From Desulfovibrio sp. ZJ209 (GTDB lineage: Bacteria > Desulfobacterota > Desulfovibrionia > Desulfovibrionales > Desulfovibrionaceae): DNA of 64,000 nucleotides. Each line of letters begins with the position of its first letter. The stretch's first letter is position 1. Position numbers and translations under genes: made by a program. Positions 1 to 8,352 of the stretch are shown piece after piece. The stretch lies in NCBI RefSeq assembly GCF_011039135.1, contig NZ_JAAKEJ010000006.1:1-64000 (forward strand). Direction: 5' to 3'. The notes under the pieces were generated by a model. That model ran no database searches and was not told the origin of the DNA. It saw only the letters and a program-made list of their open reading frames with translations.

Positions 1-946
1 CAAAGCAATCGCAAACATCATAGGCATAACCGATACCACCAGTTACTGGCAGAGCGGACCCGTTGCCCGCTTCAAAGTGCCCGTAAATCTGCCGCGTGGC
101 GTCGCCCATCACGCCTCCCATGCTGGGAGCGCGCGTGCCGTCCCCGGCCATCGCGCGGAACATTCCACGCAAGTCCGGCATGTAGAGGGTATCTGTCTCA
201 GGGTCGTAAAAGAATTTGCAGACACCGCCAAAGCCCTCCCAGCCAACGGTGGCCCCGCTGGCGAGCGTATGCCAGATGGCGACGTGCGCGGCCTCGCGCT
301 CGGCGAGAGATTCAAAGCAGCGCGCCTGCCCGTGGGCTGTTTGCAGGTAGGCATGGGCCTGCGGCCATGTGGCAGCAAAATTGGCGACAGTGTTGCCGTT
401 GAGCGGAATCATGCCGGGCCGCTCCAGCGTGTCCTCGAACCAGACGGTCTGGCAGATGCTCCAAGGACCCATGCCTGCCAGAATCTGCCAGTCCGCGCCG
501 GCATAGATGATTTCATAGACCTGCCCCTTTGCGAGATTGCCAACCTCCACCGGCATACCCAGATACCTCAAGGGCGTGGCCTCGCCGCCATTGATGCTGA
601 TTTGGGGATTTTCTGCGGTGTTGACCTCATCGAAGCGCAAATACACTTTTGCCCCCGGGACCAGCGTGAAGTTGGCAGCCTCGAGGTTTTTGACTGCGGT
701 TGCGGCCGGGGTGGCGCAAGTGAGGAACGGGCCGCGCCGGGTAATGAGGGCAAGAAGGGCATCGCGGACCTGGGTATTGCTCGTCTTGTCCAGTGACATG
801 GCAGCGCCTTGGATAATGGCGCAAAGCTCCTCCTGCACGGCGTTGAGCCAGTCGGCCGTGACGGTTGTGGCGGCCACGGGGATGGTGGGGTCGCCCTCGG
901 TGAACCTGTTGTCCGGCGTGGCCGTGGGGCAGTCTATGCGGTGCAT
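1..946 (-). CDS. Mu-like phage tail fibre / tail-collar protein (3' end outside window)
   Basis: The frame is open from an ATG at 946 to the window edge (315 codons read), so the C-terminus is missing. The N-terminus begins MHRIDCPTATPDNRFTEGDP, a common start for fibres of Mu-like prophages, followed by a segment on the number of items per run (LDKTSNTQVRDALLALI). Around residues 255-290 the sequence DTLYMPDLRGMFRAMAG resembles the phage tail-collar domain. The product should form the distal, host-binding part of the tail. The start overlaps the stop of the upstream gp48-like gene by 13 nt, as expected for coupled late genes. Family assignment rests on motif recognition; the receptor is unknown. 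Confidence 0.75.
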   Translation of the reverse strand, partial: MHRIDCPTATPDNRFTEGDPTIPVAATTVTADWLNAVQEELCAIIQGAAMSLDKTSNTQVRDALLALITRRGPFLTCATPAATAVKNLEAANFTLVPGAKVYLRFDEVNTAENPQISINGGEATPLRYLGMPVEVGNLAKGQVYEIIYAGADWQILAGMGPWSICQTVWFEDTLERPGMIPLNGNTVANFAATWPQAHAYLQTAHGQARCFESLAEREAAHVAIWHTLASGATVGWEGFGGVCKFFYDPETDTLYMPDLRGMFRAMAGDGTRAPSMGGVMGDATRQIYGHFEAGNGSALPVTGGIGYAYDVCDCF

Positions 947-1521
947 GGGGCCTCCGTGTCGTAAGAAATGATGGCAATGGCGTGGGCGGGTTTGCGCCAG
1001 GCGATGACGCACTCGAGGATGGGGTCGCCCCAGTGGCGCAGGGCATCGCCCGCCGGGCTTTGGCCGGCCTTGAACACGCGCGCCACGTCGCCCCGGGCTG
1101 TCACCTGAAAGGCGAAGATCCAGAGGCCGTTGGTGAGCGGGTCGCCGGCTTGCGAGTGCCCGGCCCTGAAGGGCCGGAAGCCCGCAATATCCACCTCATA
1201 GCCCGCCAGGAGCGCATAGCGCCTGAGCCAGCGGCGCGAGATGCCGCCGCGCTCCTGAAAGGCGAGGGCCAGAAGCGCCATGCGCACCTGCAAGAGCTGG
1301 CCGCCCCGGGTACAGGGGCCGGGCAGGCCGTAAACACGCTCCCAGTCCGGGAGCCATTGCTGCCAGACAAAGGGCCGCAAGGCGCCGAGGACGCGCGCGC
1401 CGTCGGCCTGCACGCGGTCGAGCTCGCGGCCTTCCATCTGGAGGGAAAGCTCCACGGCCGGGGCCGCCGCGTCATAGGAAACCGGCGGCAGAAGCGCCGC
1501 CAGGAGGTCGCGGTGCGGCAT
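934..1521 (-). CDS. Mu gp48-like tail protein (YmfQ / DUF2313 family)
   Basis: A 195-aa protein starting MPHRDLLAALLPPVSYD. The start at 1521 was chosen because the DUF2313 family begins this way; an in-frame extension to 1590 adds only low-complexity sequence. The family sits at the baseplate edge next to gp47 and the tail fibre and is needed for tail completion in Mu-like phages. Typical features are the 'LPPG/LPPVSYD' opening, a central QQWLPDWERVYGLP segment and an RRWLRRYALLAGYEVDI stretch. It lies between gp47 and the fibre, matching Mu gene order. It is separated from gp47 by 145 nt of palindromic non-coding DNA, while its 3' end overlaps the fibre gene. Confidence 0.85.
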   Translation of the reverse strand: MPHRDLLAALLPPVSYDAAAPAVELSLQMEGRELDRVQADGARVLGALRPFVWQQWLPDWERVYGLPGPCTRGGQLLQVRMALLALAFQERGGISRRWLRRYALLAGYEVDIAGFRPFRAGHSQAGDPLTNGLWIFAFQVTARGDVARVFKAGQSPAGDALRHWGDPILECVIAWRKPAHAIAIISYDTEAPCTA

Positions 1522-1589
1522 CAGGGCATCCTCCGGGCGCAGACAGGAGGATGCCCAGGCGGCGGCAAAGCGCCGCCCGGCCCAAAGCA

Positions 1590-1655
1590 AGCAGGAAAGC
1601 CGCGCCTTTCCTGCGAAGCGAGAGGCCGTATGGTTTGAAGCGCGGAGCGGTTCAA
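1590..1655. repeat. Two adjacent hairpins between gp47 and gp48
   Basis: The gap 1522-1666 contains no gene. It holds two palindromes: GCAGGAAAG/CCTTTCCTGC around 1590-1613 and GTTTGAA/TTCAAAC around 1631-1655. The second resembles the GTTGAAACGC/GCGTTTCAAC hairpin at 17330-17352. No long U-tract follows on the minus strand, so these look like dispersed palindromic insertions rather than terminators. Confidence 0.5.
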
Positions 1656-1666
1656 ACTAACCATTT

Positions 1667-2722
1667 TTAAAGGGCCTCCAGCGTCACATCCCCGAGCCGG
1701 CACCATTGCAGGGCCGTGGGCGCGGGATTGGTGGCGGGCTCACGCACGGCCACATCCGCCACGCCCTCGATGCCGGAAACGGCGGCAATCACGCGCGCGA
1801 GCACCAGGGCCTCGCCGGGCTTGAGGAGGGCGAATTGCGCCGAAAGCGCCTCGAGCACCTGCGGCCGCAAGGTGAGCAGTGTGGCGTGGCCTTCCACGCG
1901 CAAGGCGAGCGTCATGTCCACGGTGAGGAGCACGGGCGCATAGACCGTGGCCCGGATGCCCAGCGGGCACTCCTCGTCGATATGCGCCTGGGCGGCGGCT
2001 ACGACATCCGGCCCGGGGATGCCGTCCTGCCCGGTGAGCACCACGTCCACCGTGCCCGGTCCCTGCCGCACGGGATAGACCTGGGCATCGGCCACGCCCG
2101 GCACCTCGCGCGCCCAGCGGCGATAGTCGGCCGCCGTGCCGCCGGCGGGCGGCTCGCGCATGTAGTCGAGCAGGCGGCCGAGCAGGCTTGAATCCGTCTC
2201 GGCATCCGTGCCCCCGGCAAGGTCGAGGAGGCCGGTGGACTGGACGCCGGAAGGCGCGGCCAGCAGCGTGACGCGCGCCCCGCGCCTGTCCGGCATGGCG
2301 CCGGCCTTTTGCGCCCGGCAGGGCACTTGCGCCGTGGCGTCGACATCTTCCCCGGCAAGCGTGGCGGCGGCGGTTGTGAGGTAGAGCTCGCCCTCCTCGT
2401 CGCGGGCCTCGGTGCCCGCGGGGACATACGCCCCGGCGCGGCCCGTGAGGGTGAGCGTTCCGGCCGCGCGGGTGGCCGCCTTGCGGGTGATGCCGCGCAG
2501 GGCGCAGTGCTGCTCAAGGTATTCGGGGTCGGCCGTATCGGGCAAAATCTGGCGCGTCTGCCAGTGCTGGAAGGCGTAGAGGCCGTCCACAGCCGAGGCC
2601 ACGCAGCTCGCGCGGATGAAGAGGTCGCTGTCCGCGTCCGTATGCGCCGTGGCGTCAAGGTTGCGGGCGTCGCGCAACTGGCGGGCGCGGATCTCGGCGA
2701 AGCTGGGCACGGTATAGGGCAT
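1667..2722 (-). CDS. Mu gp47-like baseplate assembly protein J
   Basis: A 351-aa protein starting MPYTVPSFAEIRARQLRDA, the usual opening of the baseplate J family. The start at 2722 was preferred over a frame extension to 2974 because the extension is arginine/proline-rich shadow sequence overlapping the gp46 gene. Family features include the early DSDLFIRASCVASAVDGLY segment, LEQHCALRGI, a beta-rich middle and DYRRWAREVPGVADAQVYP. It builds the wedge part of the contractile-tail baseplate. It lies 2 nt downstream of gp46 and upstream of gp48, the canonical Mu order. Confidence 0.92.
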   Translation of the reverse strand: MPYTVPSFAEIRARQLRDARNLDATAHTDADSDLFIRASCVASAVDGLYAFQHWQTRQILPDTADPEYLEQHCALRGITRKAATRAAGTLTLTGRAGAYVPAGTEARDEEGELYLTTAAATLAGEDVDATAQVPCRAQKAGAMPDRRGARVTLLAAPSGVQSTGLLDLAGGTDAETDSSLLGRLLDYMREPPAGGTAADYRRWAREVPGVADAQVYPVRQGPGTVDVVLTGQDGIPGPDVVAAAQAHIDEECPLGIRATVYAPVLLTVDMTLALRVEGHATLLTLRPQVLEALSAQFALLKPGEALVLARVIAAVSGIEGVADVAVREPATNPAPTALQWCRLGDVTLEAL

Positions 2723-2724
2723 GG

Positions 2725-3078
2725 TCAGGCTCCCACTCGTACAAAATGCTCGAAGGCCCAGGCCGCGCCCCCGGCCTCGGTGACTTGCACATGGAGGAGC
2801 AAGCGCCCGTTGTGCGGCTGCTTGGCCGTCACCTCGATGGCGCGCGCCCGGCCGTCGTCCAGCAGGGGCTGGAGCGCCTGCTCGGCATATTGGCGGGCGA
2901 GGATGCTTACGCGCGGCACGTCCTTCTCGCGCGCGAGCTCGTGGAGGCGGCTGCCCAAGGCGGGGTCGGCCCACCAGGAGCCGCGCGGCGTCATGAGGCG
3001 CAGGTAAACGGCGTTGCCCAGGTGGTCGATGCGGGCGCCGGTGTAGTCGCCGGTAGTTGGGTCAAGTTGAGCGTCCAT
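2725..3078 (-). CDS. Mu gp46-like baseplate protein (GPW/gp25 relative)
   Basis: A 117-aa protein with the gp46 signature: YLRLMTPRGSWWADPALGS followed by a RARAIEV-type beta-strand region. It contributes to the baseplate wedge. The start codon at 3078 is directly abutted by a perfect GC hairpin (GCCCCCAC-TTTA-GTGGGGGC on the plus strand, 3079-3098), so no conventional Shine-Dalgarno sequence is exposed. Its initiation may therefore depend on translation coupling or hairpin opening. Downstream neighbour gp47 starts 2 nt after its stop. Confidence 0.88.
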   Translation of the reverse strand: MDAQLDPTTGDYTGARIDHLGNAVYLRLMTPRGSWWADPALGSRLHELAREKDVPRVSILARQYAEQALQPLLDDGRARAIEVTAKQPHNGRLLLHVQVTEAGGAAWAFEHFVRVGA

Positions 3079-3120
3079 GCCCCCACTTTAGTGGGGGCAG
3101 CAGCGCAGGAAAGGCTGGCG
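3079..3120. repeat. Hairpin + AAGGCTGGC repeat unit 1 (upstream of gp46)
   Basis: A stem of 8 bp (3079-3086 with 3091-3098, loop TTTA) is followed at 3110-3119 by AAAGGCTGGC. The same layout (GC stem, 4-5 nt A/T-rich loop, then A-run plus GGCTGGC) occurs upstream of the tail tube, protease and lysozyme genes, defining a four-member family. Here the stem touches the gp46 start codon. Confidence 0.65.
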
Positions 3121-3139
3121 GGGTACAGCGGCGGGGAAC

Positions 3140-3784
3140 CTACTGGGGGAGGCCCGTGTTGCCGCCGCCGGGGAGGACGCCCGTGTGCGTGTGGCCTGTC
3201 TGGCTGATGCCGCCGGCCACATGGTCGCCGCTGGAGACGATGGAGCCGTCTTGCGTGATATTGCCCTGAATGGCGACATTGGCGCTCATTTCCACCTTGT
3301 CGCCCTTTTCGCCGGTGGCGGTCATGTTGCCGGTGAGCGTGGTCTGCGGCGTATCAATGAGGACGCCCTGCCCGGCCTCGATGACGGCGGCGTTCTTGAC
3401 GCGCAGGCGGAAGTCGTCGCACTCGGCCTCGATGACGCGGCCCTGCTTTATGTGGACGTAGGCGCCCTCCTGGCTGTACATGCGCGCCTCGCCGGGGCCG
3501 ACCTTGAGGCGGTAGGCCCCGTGTTCCGTGGCGATGACCACGTTGGCGGAGCTCTTCCCGGCGAGCGGCAGCACGATGAGCTGGCTGCCCTCGGGGATGC
3601 CGGAGGAAAAGCCGAACTGCTGCACGACCTCCACGGCCTGGGCCTGCTCACCCGCGAGGCCCTGCCCCTGGGCGAGCTGCAAGGCGGGGTCGCCGTTGAG
3701 CTGCGTCAGGCGCGCGCGGAAGGGCAGGCGCAGGGCGCGCAGGGCGCGGCGGATGCGCTCGTCAATGAGGGCGGTTATATCCAT
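3140..3784 (-). CDS. Mu gp45-like baseplate assembly / spike protein (gpV family)
   Basis: A 214-aa protein. The N-terminal part (IDERIRRALRALRLPFRARL) leads into the OB-like domain of the gp45 family. The middle contains GIPEGSQLIVLPLAGKSSA, and the C-terminus turns into short beta-helix repeats (VEMSANVAIQGNITQDGSI) ending in SQTGHTHTGVLPGGGNTG. In Mu this trimer is the membrane-piercing spike; the HTHTG segment resembles the histidine motif that coordinates iron at spike tips. It lies between gp44 and gp46, the canonical order. Confidence 0.9.
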   Translation of the reverse strand: MDITALIDERIRRALRALRLPFRARLTQLNGDPALQLAQGQGLAGEQAQAVEVVQQFGFSSGIPEGSQLIVLPLAGKSSANVVIATEHGAYRLKVGPGEARMYSQEGAYVHIKQGRVIEAECDDFRLRVKNAAVIEAGQGVLIDTPQTTLTGNMTATGEKGDKVEMSANVAIQGNITQDGSIVSSGDHVAGGISQTGHTHTGVLPGGGNTGLPQ

Positions 3785-3787
3785 AAT

Positions 3788-4867
3788 TCAATCAATCCCC
3801 CACTCGTCGTCGTCATGCGTGCCGCGCTTCTTTTTCTTTTTCGGCTTTTTGGAGGTATCGGGGAGCCAGAGGCCCCAGGGCTTGAGGGTGAGCGTGGTGG
3901 TTCGCCCCTCCCGCCCCGCGCGCAGGGTGCGCCGCGCGAGGAGGTTATCCGTCTCGCACAGGCCCTCCACGCGCAGGCGGATGTGCATCCCCGGCTCCCA
4001 GAGGGCGCCTGCGTCCGTCCTGTGGCCGCGCACCTCCACCGTGGTGGTACGGTACTCGAACACGCTGTCGCTCAAGATTTTCTTGGCGCGGGTCCTGGCC
4101 TCGGCGATGCTGTCCACATGGCCCTCGTCGCGGATGAGGGGGCGCTGAAACCAGGCCAGCGCGTCCCAGGCGCGGCCGCTGATGGCGTTTTGCGCCTCGT
4201 CGTCCTCATTGCCCACGGACTGGCCGAGGACCGTGACCTCGCTGTAGCGGCGGGAGATGTCCGTCTCGTATTCCACGGAGAGGACATTGTTTTTCGTGCC
4301 ATCGAAAGCGCACAAGAGTTCCGCGTCGGCCGGGCGGGAATAGTCCGGCGCGGCCACCTTGAGCACGCCGTCCGGCGTGAACCACGGCCAGAGGCCGCTG
4401 GCCTCGGCCGCGCGGGTGAGCGCCTCCCAGGCGGTCATGCCCGGCTCCACGCTCACCTTCTTGCGGGGCGGGCCGCCCGCCCGCACCTCGATGCGGTCGA
4501 TGCCCAGCGGGCGCACGATGAGGGCGCAGACTTCCTCCACTGTCACGTCGCGCCGCGTCTTGACGGGGGCCGAGCAGTCCAGCAGCACGGCCGCGCCGTC
4601 CCGGCCCGAGATGGTCAATTCCAGCGCGTCCTTGCGGATGGTGCGCCGGATGGCGTCGATGCGGCCCGAGAGCACGAGCGCGTCGCCCACGCGCACCTCC
4701 ACGGGCGCCCAGGGGCGTATCCATTCCGGGATTTGCGCGGCCGGGATGCCGAGGCCCACCTGCCAGGCGTCGGCCGGGGTGAAGAGGTCGGAGTCGATGC
4801 TCGCCCGCGTCCAGTCGCGGTGGAGGTGCCCGGCGATGGTGAGCGAGACGGCGTCCTTATCTTGCAT
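3788..4867 (-). CDS. Mu gp44-like baseplate hub protein (gpP)
   Basis: A 359-aa protein starting MQDKDAVSLTIAGHLHRDWT. The start at 4867 overlaps the end of the gp43-like gene by 11 nt. Hub-family features are DWTRASIDSDLFTPADAW, LVLSGRIDAIRRTI and ELTISGRDGAAVLLDCSAP. The C-terminus carries a lysine run (KKPKKKKKR) and an acidic end (DDDEW). It is the trimeric hub on which the spike is mounted. Gene order gp43-gp44-gp45 matches Mu. Confidence 0.88.
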   Translation of the reverse strand: MQDKDAVSLTIAGHLHRDWTRASIDSDLFTPADAWQVGLGIPAAQIPEWIRPWAPVEVRVGDALVLSGRIDAIRRTIRKDALELTISGRDGAAVLLDCSAPVKTRRDVTVEEVCALIVRPLGIDRIEVRAGGPPRKKVSVEPGMTAWEALTRAAEASGLWPWFTPDGVLKVAAPDYSRPADAELLCAFDGTKNNVLSVEYETDISRRYSEVTVLGQSVGNEDDEAQNAISGRAWDALAWFQRPLIRDEGHVDSIAEARTRAKKILSDSVFEYRTTTVEVRGHRTDAGALWEPGMHIRLRVEGLCETDNLLARRTLRAGREGRTTTLTLKPWGLWLPDTSKKPKKKKKRGTHDDDEWGID

Positions 4868-6194
4868 ACACCAAAAGCTCCTGCCCCCGGGCCACAAAGT
4901 TGGGGTTGCGCACCTGGGGATTGATGCGCGCAAGCTCGGCCGCGCGGGTGTAGTCGCCATAGAGGCGGTGGGCCAGAAGGTGGAAGTTGCAGGGTGTTAC
5001 GGCCACATGCGTCACCAGCGGCGGCCGGGCGTTCAGCGCGGCCTCGCCCATTTGCCGCACGGCAAGCGCGGCCTCGCGCAGGCCCTCACAGATGTCATGC
5101 GTGCGGCCGGGCGCCCATGCGGCCGTCACGGCGTCAAGGCAATCCTCAACGCGGGCGCGGGCATTGCCCGTGAGGCTTTCCACCTCCGCCGGGGTGAGGG
5201 CCGGCTCGTCCAGCTCGGCCTCGAGCGTGTCGGCCACGGCCTGGCACCATGTTTGCGTCTGAAGGATGAGGGCCTGCGTGGTGGCCTGGGCCACGGCCGT
5301 CTGGAGGCTCCCGGGCGTGGGCGGCGCGGGCGTGGCGGCTTGCGCCCGGGGAGCGCGCACGGCCAAAACGGCCTCGGCCCGGCCCACCTGATCGCTCACC
5401 GGGCCGGATACCCAGGCCGCGCCATAGGAGTTGACGCCGGTCGCGTAGTCGCCAGACTTGCGGCCCGTGGCAAGGTCCAGCCGGGGGAAGGCCTGGGACA
5501 GGCGCGAGAGGGAAAGATAGCCGCCAAGCCCGGAAACGCCGGCGGCCGCATGGGAAATGCAGGCGGAAAGGTCGGCCACAAAGGCGCGGGGCGCGTCCAG
5601 CCACTGGGCGGCGGTGCGGACCACCTGCCGGCTCCCGTCATAGACGGTGAGCAGGCCGTCCAGCTCCACCAGCACGGCGTTCCTGACGCTGGCGGCCTTG
5701 CCCGCAAGCTCGCCCAGGGTGGACATGAGGCCCGGCGCCGCGCCGTCGGCGGCCTTTTGCAGGCCGGAAAGGAGGGCGTCGCGGGCCTTTTCGGCCAGCG
5801 AGCGGGCGCTCGCGCCGGCAAAGAAGGGATTGTCCGGCCCGGCCTCCACGGCCTCGAAACTCACCGTGGCGTAATTGGCGCGCTCGGCGTCGTGGGCGAC
5901 CTCCCAGGAGCGGATGCAGACCTCGACGCTGCCGAACACGGGGTGCACGAGCTCGCCCTTGCCGTCCTTTTCCAGCGCCGTGACGAGCGCCTCCACGCCG
6001 GCCTTGTAGGACTGGCCCCAGAACAGCGCCTTGACCGGGATGACGCGGGCCTTGCGCCCCAGGTCCTCCACTTCCGCGCCGGGGCGCCAGGGGTATTCAT
6101 GGACGGCGAGGCTTTTCTCGCCCTTGTCCGTGATGGATTCCACCTGAAAGGGCACGCCCCTAAAGGTGGCGTCAAGCAGGGTGAGCCACGACAT
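4857..6194 (-). CDS. Mu gp43-like DNA circularisation / tail protein (gpN)
   Basis: A 445-aa protein. The N-terminal domain MSWLTLLDATFRGVPFQVES and the PWRPGAEVEDLGRKARVIPV segment are typical of the 'DNA circulation protein N-terminal' family. Despite that historic name the protein is a tail/baseplate component in Mu-like phages. The C-terminus has HLLAHRLYGDYTRAAELARI and NFVARGQELLVYA, resembling tail-hub or LysM-like endings. It lies 4 nt downstream of the tape measure gene. Confidence 0.88.
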   Translation of the reverse strand: MSWLTLLDATFRGVPFQVESITDKGEKSLAVHEYPWRPGAEVEDLGRKARVIPVKALFWGQSYKAGVEALVTALEKDGKGELVHPVFGSVEVCIRSWEVAHDAERANYATVSFEAVEAGPDNPFFAGASARSLAEKARDALLSGLQKAADGAAPGLMSTLGELAGKAASVRNAVLVELDGLLTVYDGSRQVVRTAAQWLDAPRAFVADLSACISHAAAGVSGLGGYLSLSRLSQAFPRLDLATGRKSGDYATGVNSYGAAWVSGPVSDQVGRAEAVLAVRAPRAQAATPAPPTPGSLQTAVAQATTQALILQTQTWCQAVADTLEAELDEPALTPAEVESLTGNARARVEDCLDAVTAAWAPGRTHDICEGLREAALAVRQMGEAALNARPPLVTHVAVTPCNFHLLAHRLYGDYTRAAELARINPQVRNPNFVARGQELLVYAR

Positions 6195-6198
6195 ATGC

Positions 6199-8352
6199 CT
6201 ACCTCCTCGTGGACTGCCTAAGCTGGGCCTGCTCGACCTTGCGGGCGATGACCTCGCCGTCCAGCTCCACGGTCAGGTTGAGGGTGGCGGCAAGGGGCGC
6301 GGAGCGGATAACCTCCGCCGCCCGCATGACGGTTTCTTCAATGGGCTTGGGCTCCGGGGCTTCTTTTTCCTTGTTGCCGAAGGCAAAGTCGCCCACGGCC
6401 TCACCGAGCTTGCTGCCCGCGAAGGTGCCCACGAGAGCGCCCAAAAGGCCGCCGATGCCCATGCCCACAGGCCCGGCGAAGGCGCCCGCCGCCGCGCCCG
6501 CCTTGGCCCCGCCGACGCCGCCCGCAAGGCCGCCCGCCGTTTCGGTGTGGGCCGCGTTTTTCTGGGCGCGCGTCATGCTGTCATCAAGCTCGGTGGCCGC
6601 GACCTCGCCCCCGGCAAAGAGGAGGTTGAGGAAGGGGACTTTCTTGGCGAAATTGCGCGCCGTGTTCATGACGCCGCCCCTGGCGGCGCCCTTGGCCGCC
6701 CCCTCCACGGCTTGCGCGGCCGAGCCTTCCGCCGGGGCGGTGATGTTGAGGGGCGCGTCCTTGGCGGCGGCCTTGACCTCACGCACCACATTCTTTTTTT
6801 GCGCGGCGGCCTGTTCCAGGGCCTGTACAGACTTGTTCGCGGGCCTGGCGGCCTTTTCCACGGCCTCGGCCGCGCCGCCTTTTGCCATGAACTTCCGCGC
6901 CATGCCCATGAGCGCCTGCCCGGCCTTGACCTTGGCGAAGAGCGCGAGCGCCCCCATGCCAAGCGCGCCGAGGGCGACGGTGGTGTCGCGCGCGCCCTCG
7001 CTCATGTCCGTGATGACGCGGGCAGCATTCTTGAGGGGCGCGGTGAACAGGCTGTCCATGATCTTTGCCCAGGAATTGCCCAGGGCCGTCAGGGCGCTGT
7101 CGATGGTGTCGCTGTTTTCGCGCCACTTGCGGTCGAGGTCGCCCTCGTTGCCTGTGACGTTATACTTGTCCAGGAAGTCAAAATTGCCGGATTCCCGGTA
7201 CTGCTTCATGATGCTTTGCAAGGCCGCCTGGGCCTCACCGCTCAAGCCAAGTTTCTTGAGTTTTTCAATGCTGCCGCCCGTGGCCTTGGCAATGTCCTTC
7301 TGAATATCAATGATGCTGCGGATATTGCCTTTCTCGTCAAAAACCTTGATGCCCGCCTTGGCAAGGGAATCCTTTTTTCCCGATTTCGCCACCAGTTCGC
7401 GAAAGAGGGAAACCACCGCCGTGCCCGCTTCCGCCGAGGTGCCCTTGCTGTCCTTGGCAAGCTGGAGGGCGGTGTTGACCTCGAAGAGCCCACCCGTGCC
7501 GCCGCGCCCGAGGGCGCTATAGGCGGCGGCAGCGGAGCGACCATATTGGGCAAAGTCGCGCAGGGTGAAGGAGCCCTTGTCGCCAATGGCTATGGCGCCG
7601 GAAAGGCCGCGCTCTGTATCTTCACGGTTGGTGATGCCCATGGTGTGCATGACCTTGGCAAGCGCGCCCATGTCCGCGGCATTGCCACCGCTGGCCTTTT
7701 GCGCCTTGCTGTAAAGGTCAAGCGTGTTGCCGTAAAACTTGCTATCGCCGATAAGATCCTGCATGACCTCGGCCAGGGTCATGACATCGCCCTCGCCCAC
7801 GCGGGTAGCCCCGGCCGCCCCCTGCACGCGGGACTTGAAGGCGCTGGCCTCCTCCGCGTTCATGTTGGCGTTGGCCTTGAGGGCGGCATAGCGGGAATCC
7901 ATGCTGACGAGGTGCGCGGCGGAGCCCGCCGCGGCAATGCCCCCGGCCACCTGCGCGGCGGTGCTGGTCGCCACGGAGCCGGCCATGCGCACGCCCGCGC
8001 CCACCACATGGCCCGCCCGGTTCGCCACCTTGAGGAGGGCCGCCATTTCCCGGCGCGTCCTGCCCGTGGCCTCGCGGAGGTTTTGCATCTGCGCGGCGGC
8101 GCTCGTGAAGGGCGTGTGCGCCGCATGGGCCAGCGCCTGGGCCACGCCGTTTACGGAGCGCGAGGCATCCCGCCCGCGTTTGTCCACTTCGGCAAGGGCG
8201 TCGGCCACGGTGCGGGCGCTCGTGGCGCTCTTCTCCTGCTCCCGCGCCGCCTTGCGGGCGTCAGCGCTCACGCGGGCCACGGCCCTGGAGGCCGGGCCCG
8301 AGAGGGCATCCTTGAGCGAGGGTTCCGCAACTACCTTGAGATCATCGGCCAT
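6199..8352 (-). CDS. Tape measure protein (Mu gp42-like)
   Basis: A 717-aa alanine/lysine-rich protein with long helical stretches, which sets tail length. Residues 1-150 are coiled-coil-like. A TP901-type core follows (VMQDLIGDSKFYGNTLDLYSK; FRELVAKSGKK; KLGLSGEAQAALQSIMKQYR). Hydrophobic glycine-rich segments lie towards the C-terminus (PVGMGIGGLLGALVGTFAGS), usual for tape measures that enter the membrane. The ATG overlaps the stop of the frameshifted chaperone frame (8342-8344). It directly follows the tail assembly chaperones, as in other long-tailed phages. Confidence 0.92.
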   Translation of the reverse strand: MADDLKVVAEPSLKDALSGPASRAVARVSADARKAAREQEKSATSARTVADALAEVDKRGRDASRSVNGVAQALAHAAHTPFTSAAAQMQNLREATGRTRREMAALLKVANRAGHVVGAGVRMAGSVATSTAAQVAGGIAAAGSAAHLVSMDSRYAALKANANMNAEEASAFKSRVQGAAGATRVGEGDVMTLAEVMQDLIGDSKFYGNTLDLYSKAQKASGGNAADMGALAKVMHTMGITNREDTERGLSGAIAIGDKGSFTLRDFAQYGRSAAAAYSALGRGGTGGLFEVNTALQLAKDSKGTSAEAGTAVVSLFRELVAKSGKKDSLAKAGIKVFDEKGNIRSIIDIQKDIAKATGGSIEKLKKLGLSGEAQAALQSIMKQYRESGNFDFLDKYNVTGNEGDLDRKWRENSDTIDSALTALGNSWAKIMDSLFTAPLKNAARVITDMSEGARDTTVALGALGMGALALFAKVKAGQALMGMARKFMAKGGAAEAVEKAARPANKSVQALEQAAAQKKNVVREVKAAAKDAPLNITAPAEGSAAQAVEGAAKGAARGGVMNTARNFAKKVPFLNLLFAGGEVAATELDDSMTRAQKNAAHTETAGGLAGGVGGAKAGAAAGAFAGPVGMGIGGLLGALVGTFAGSKLGEAVGDFAFGNKEKEAPEPKPIEETVMRAAEVIRSAPLAATLNLTVELDGEVIARKVEQAQLRQSTRR

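Noticed and set aside
77-796. Plus-strand open frame opposite the tail fibre gene
   Set aside because: The minus-strand frame is open from 946 to the edge, has phage-fibre motifs and correct neighbours; the plus frame is a high-GC shadow.
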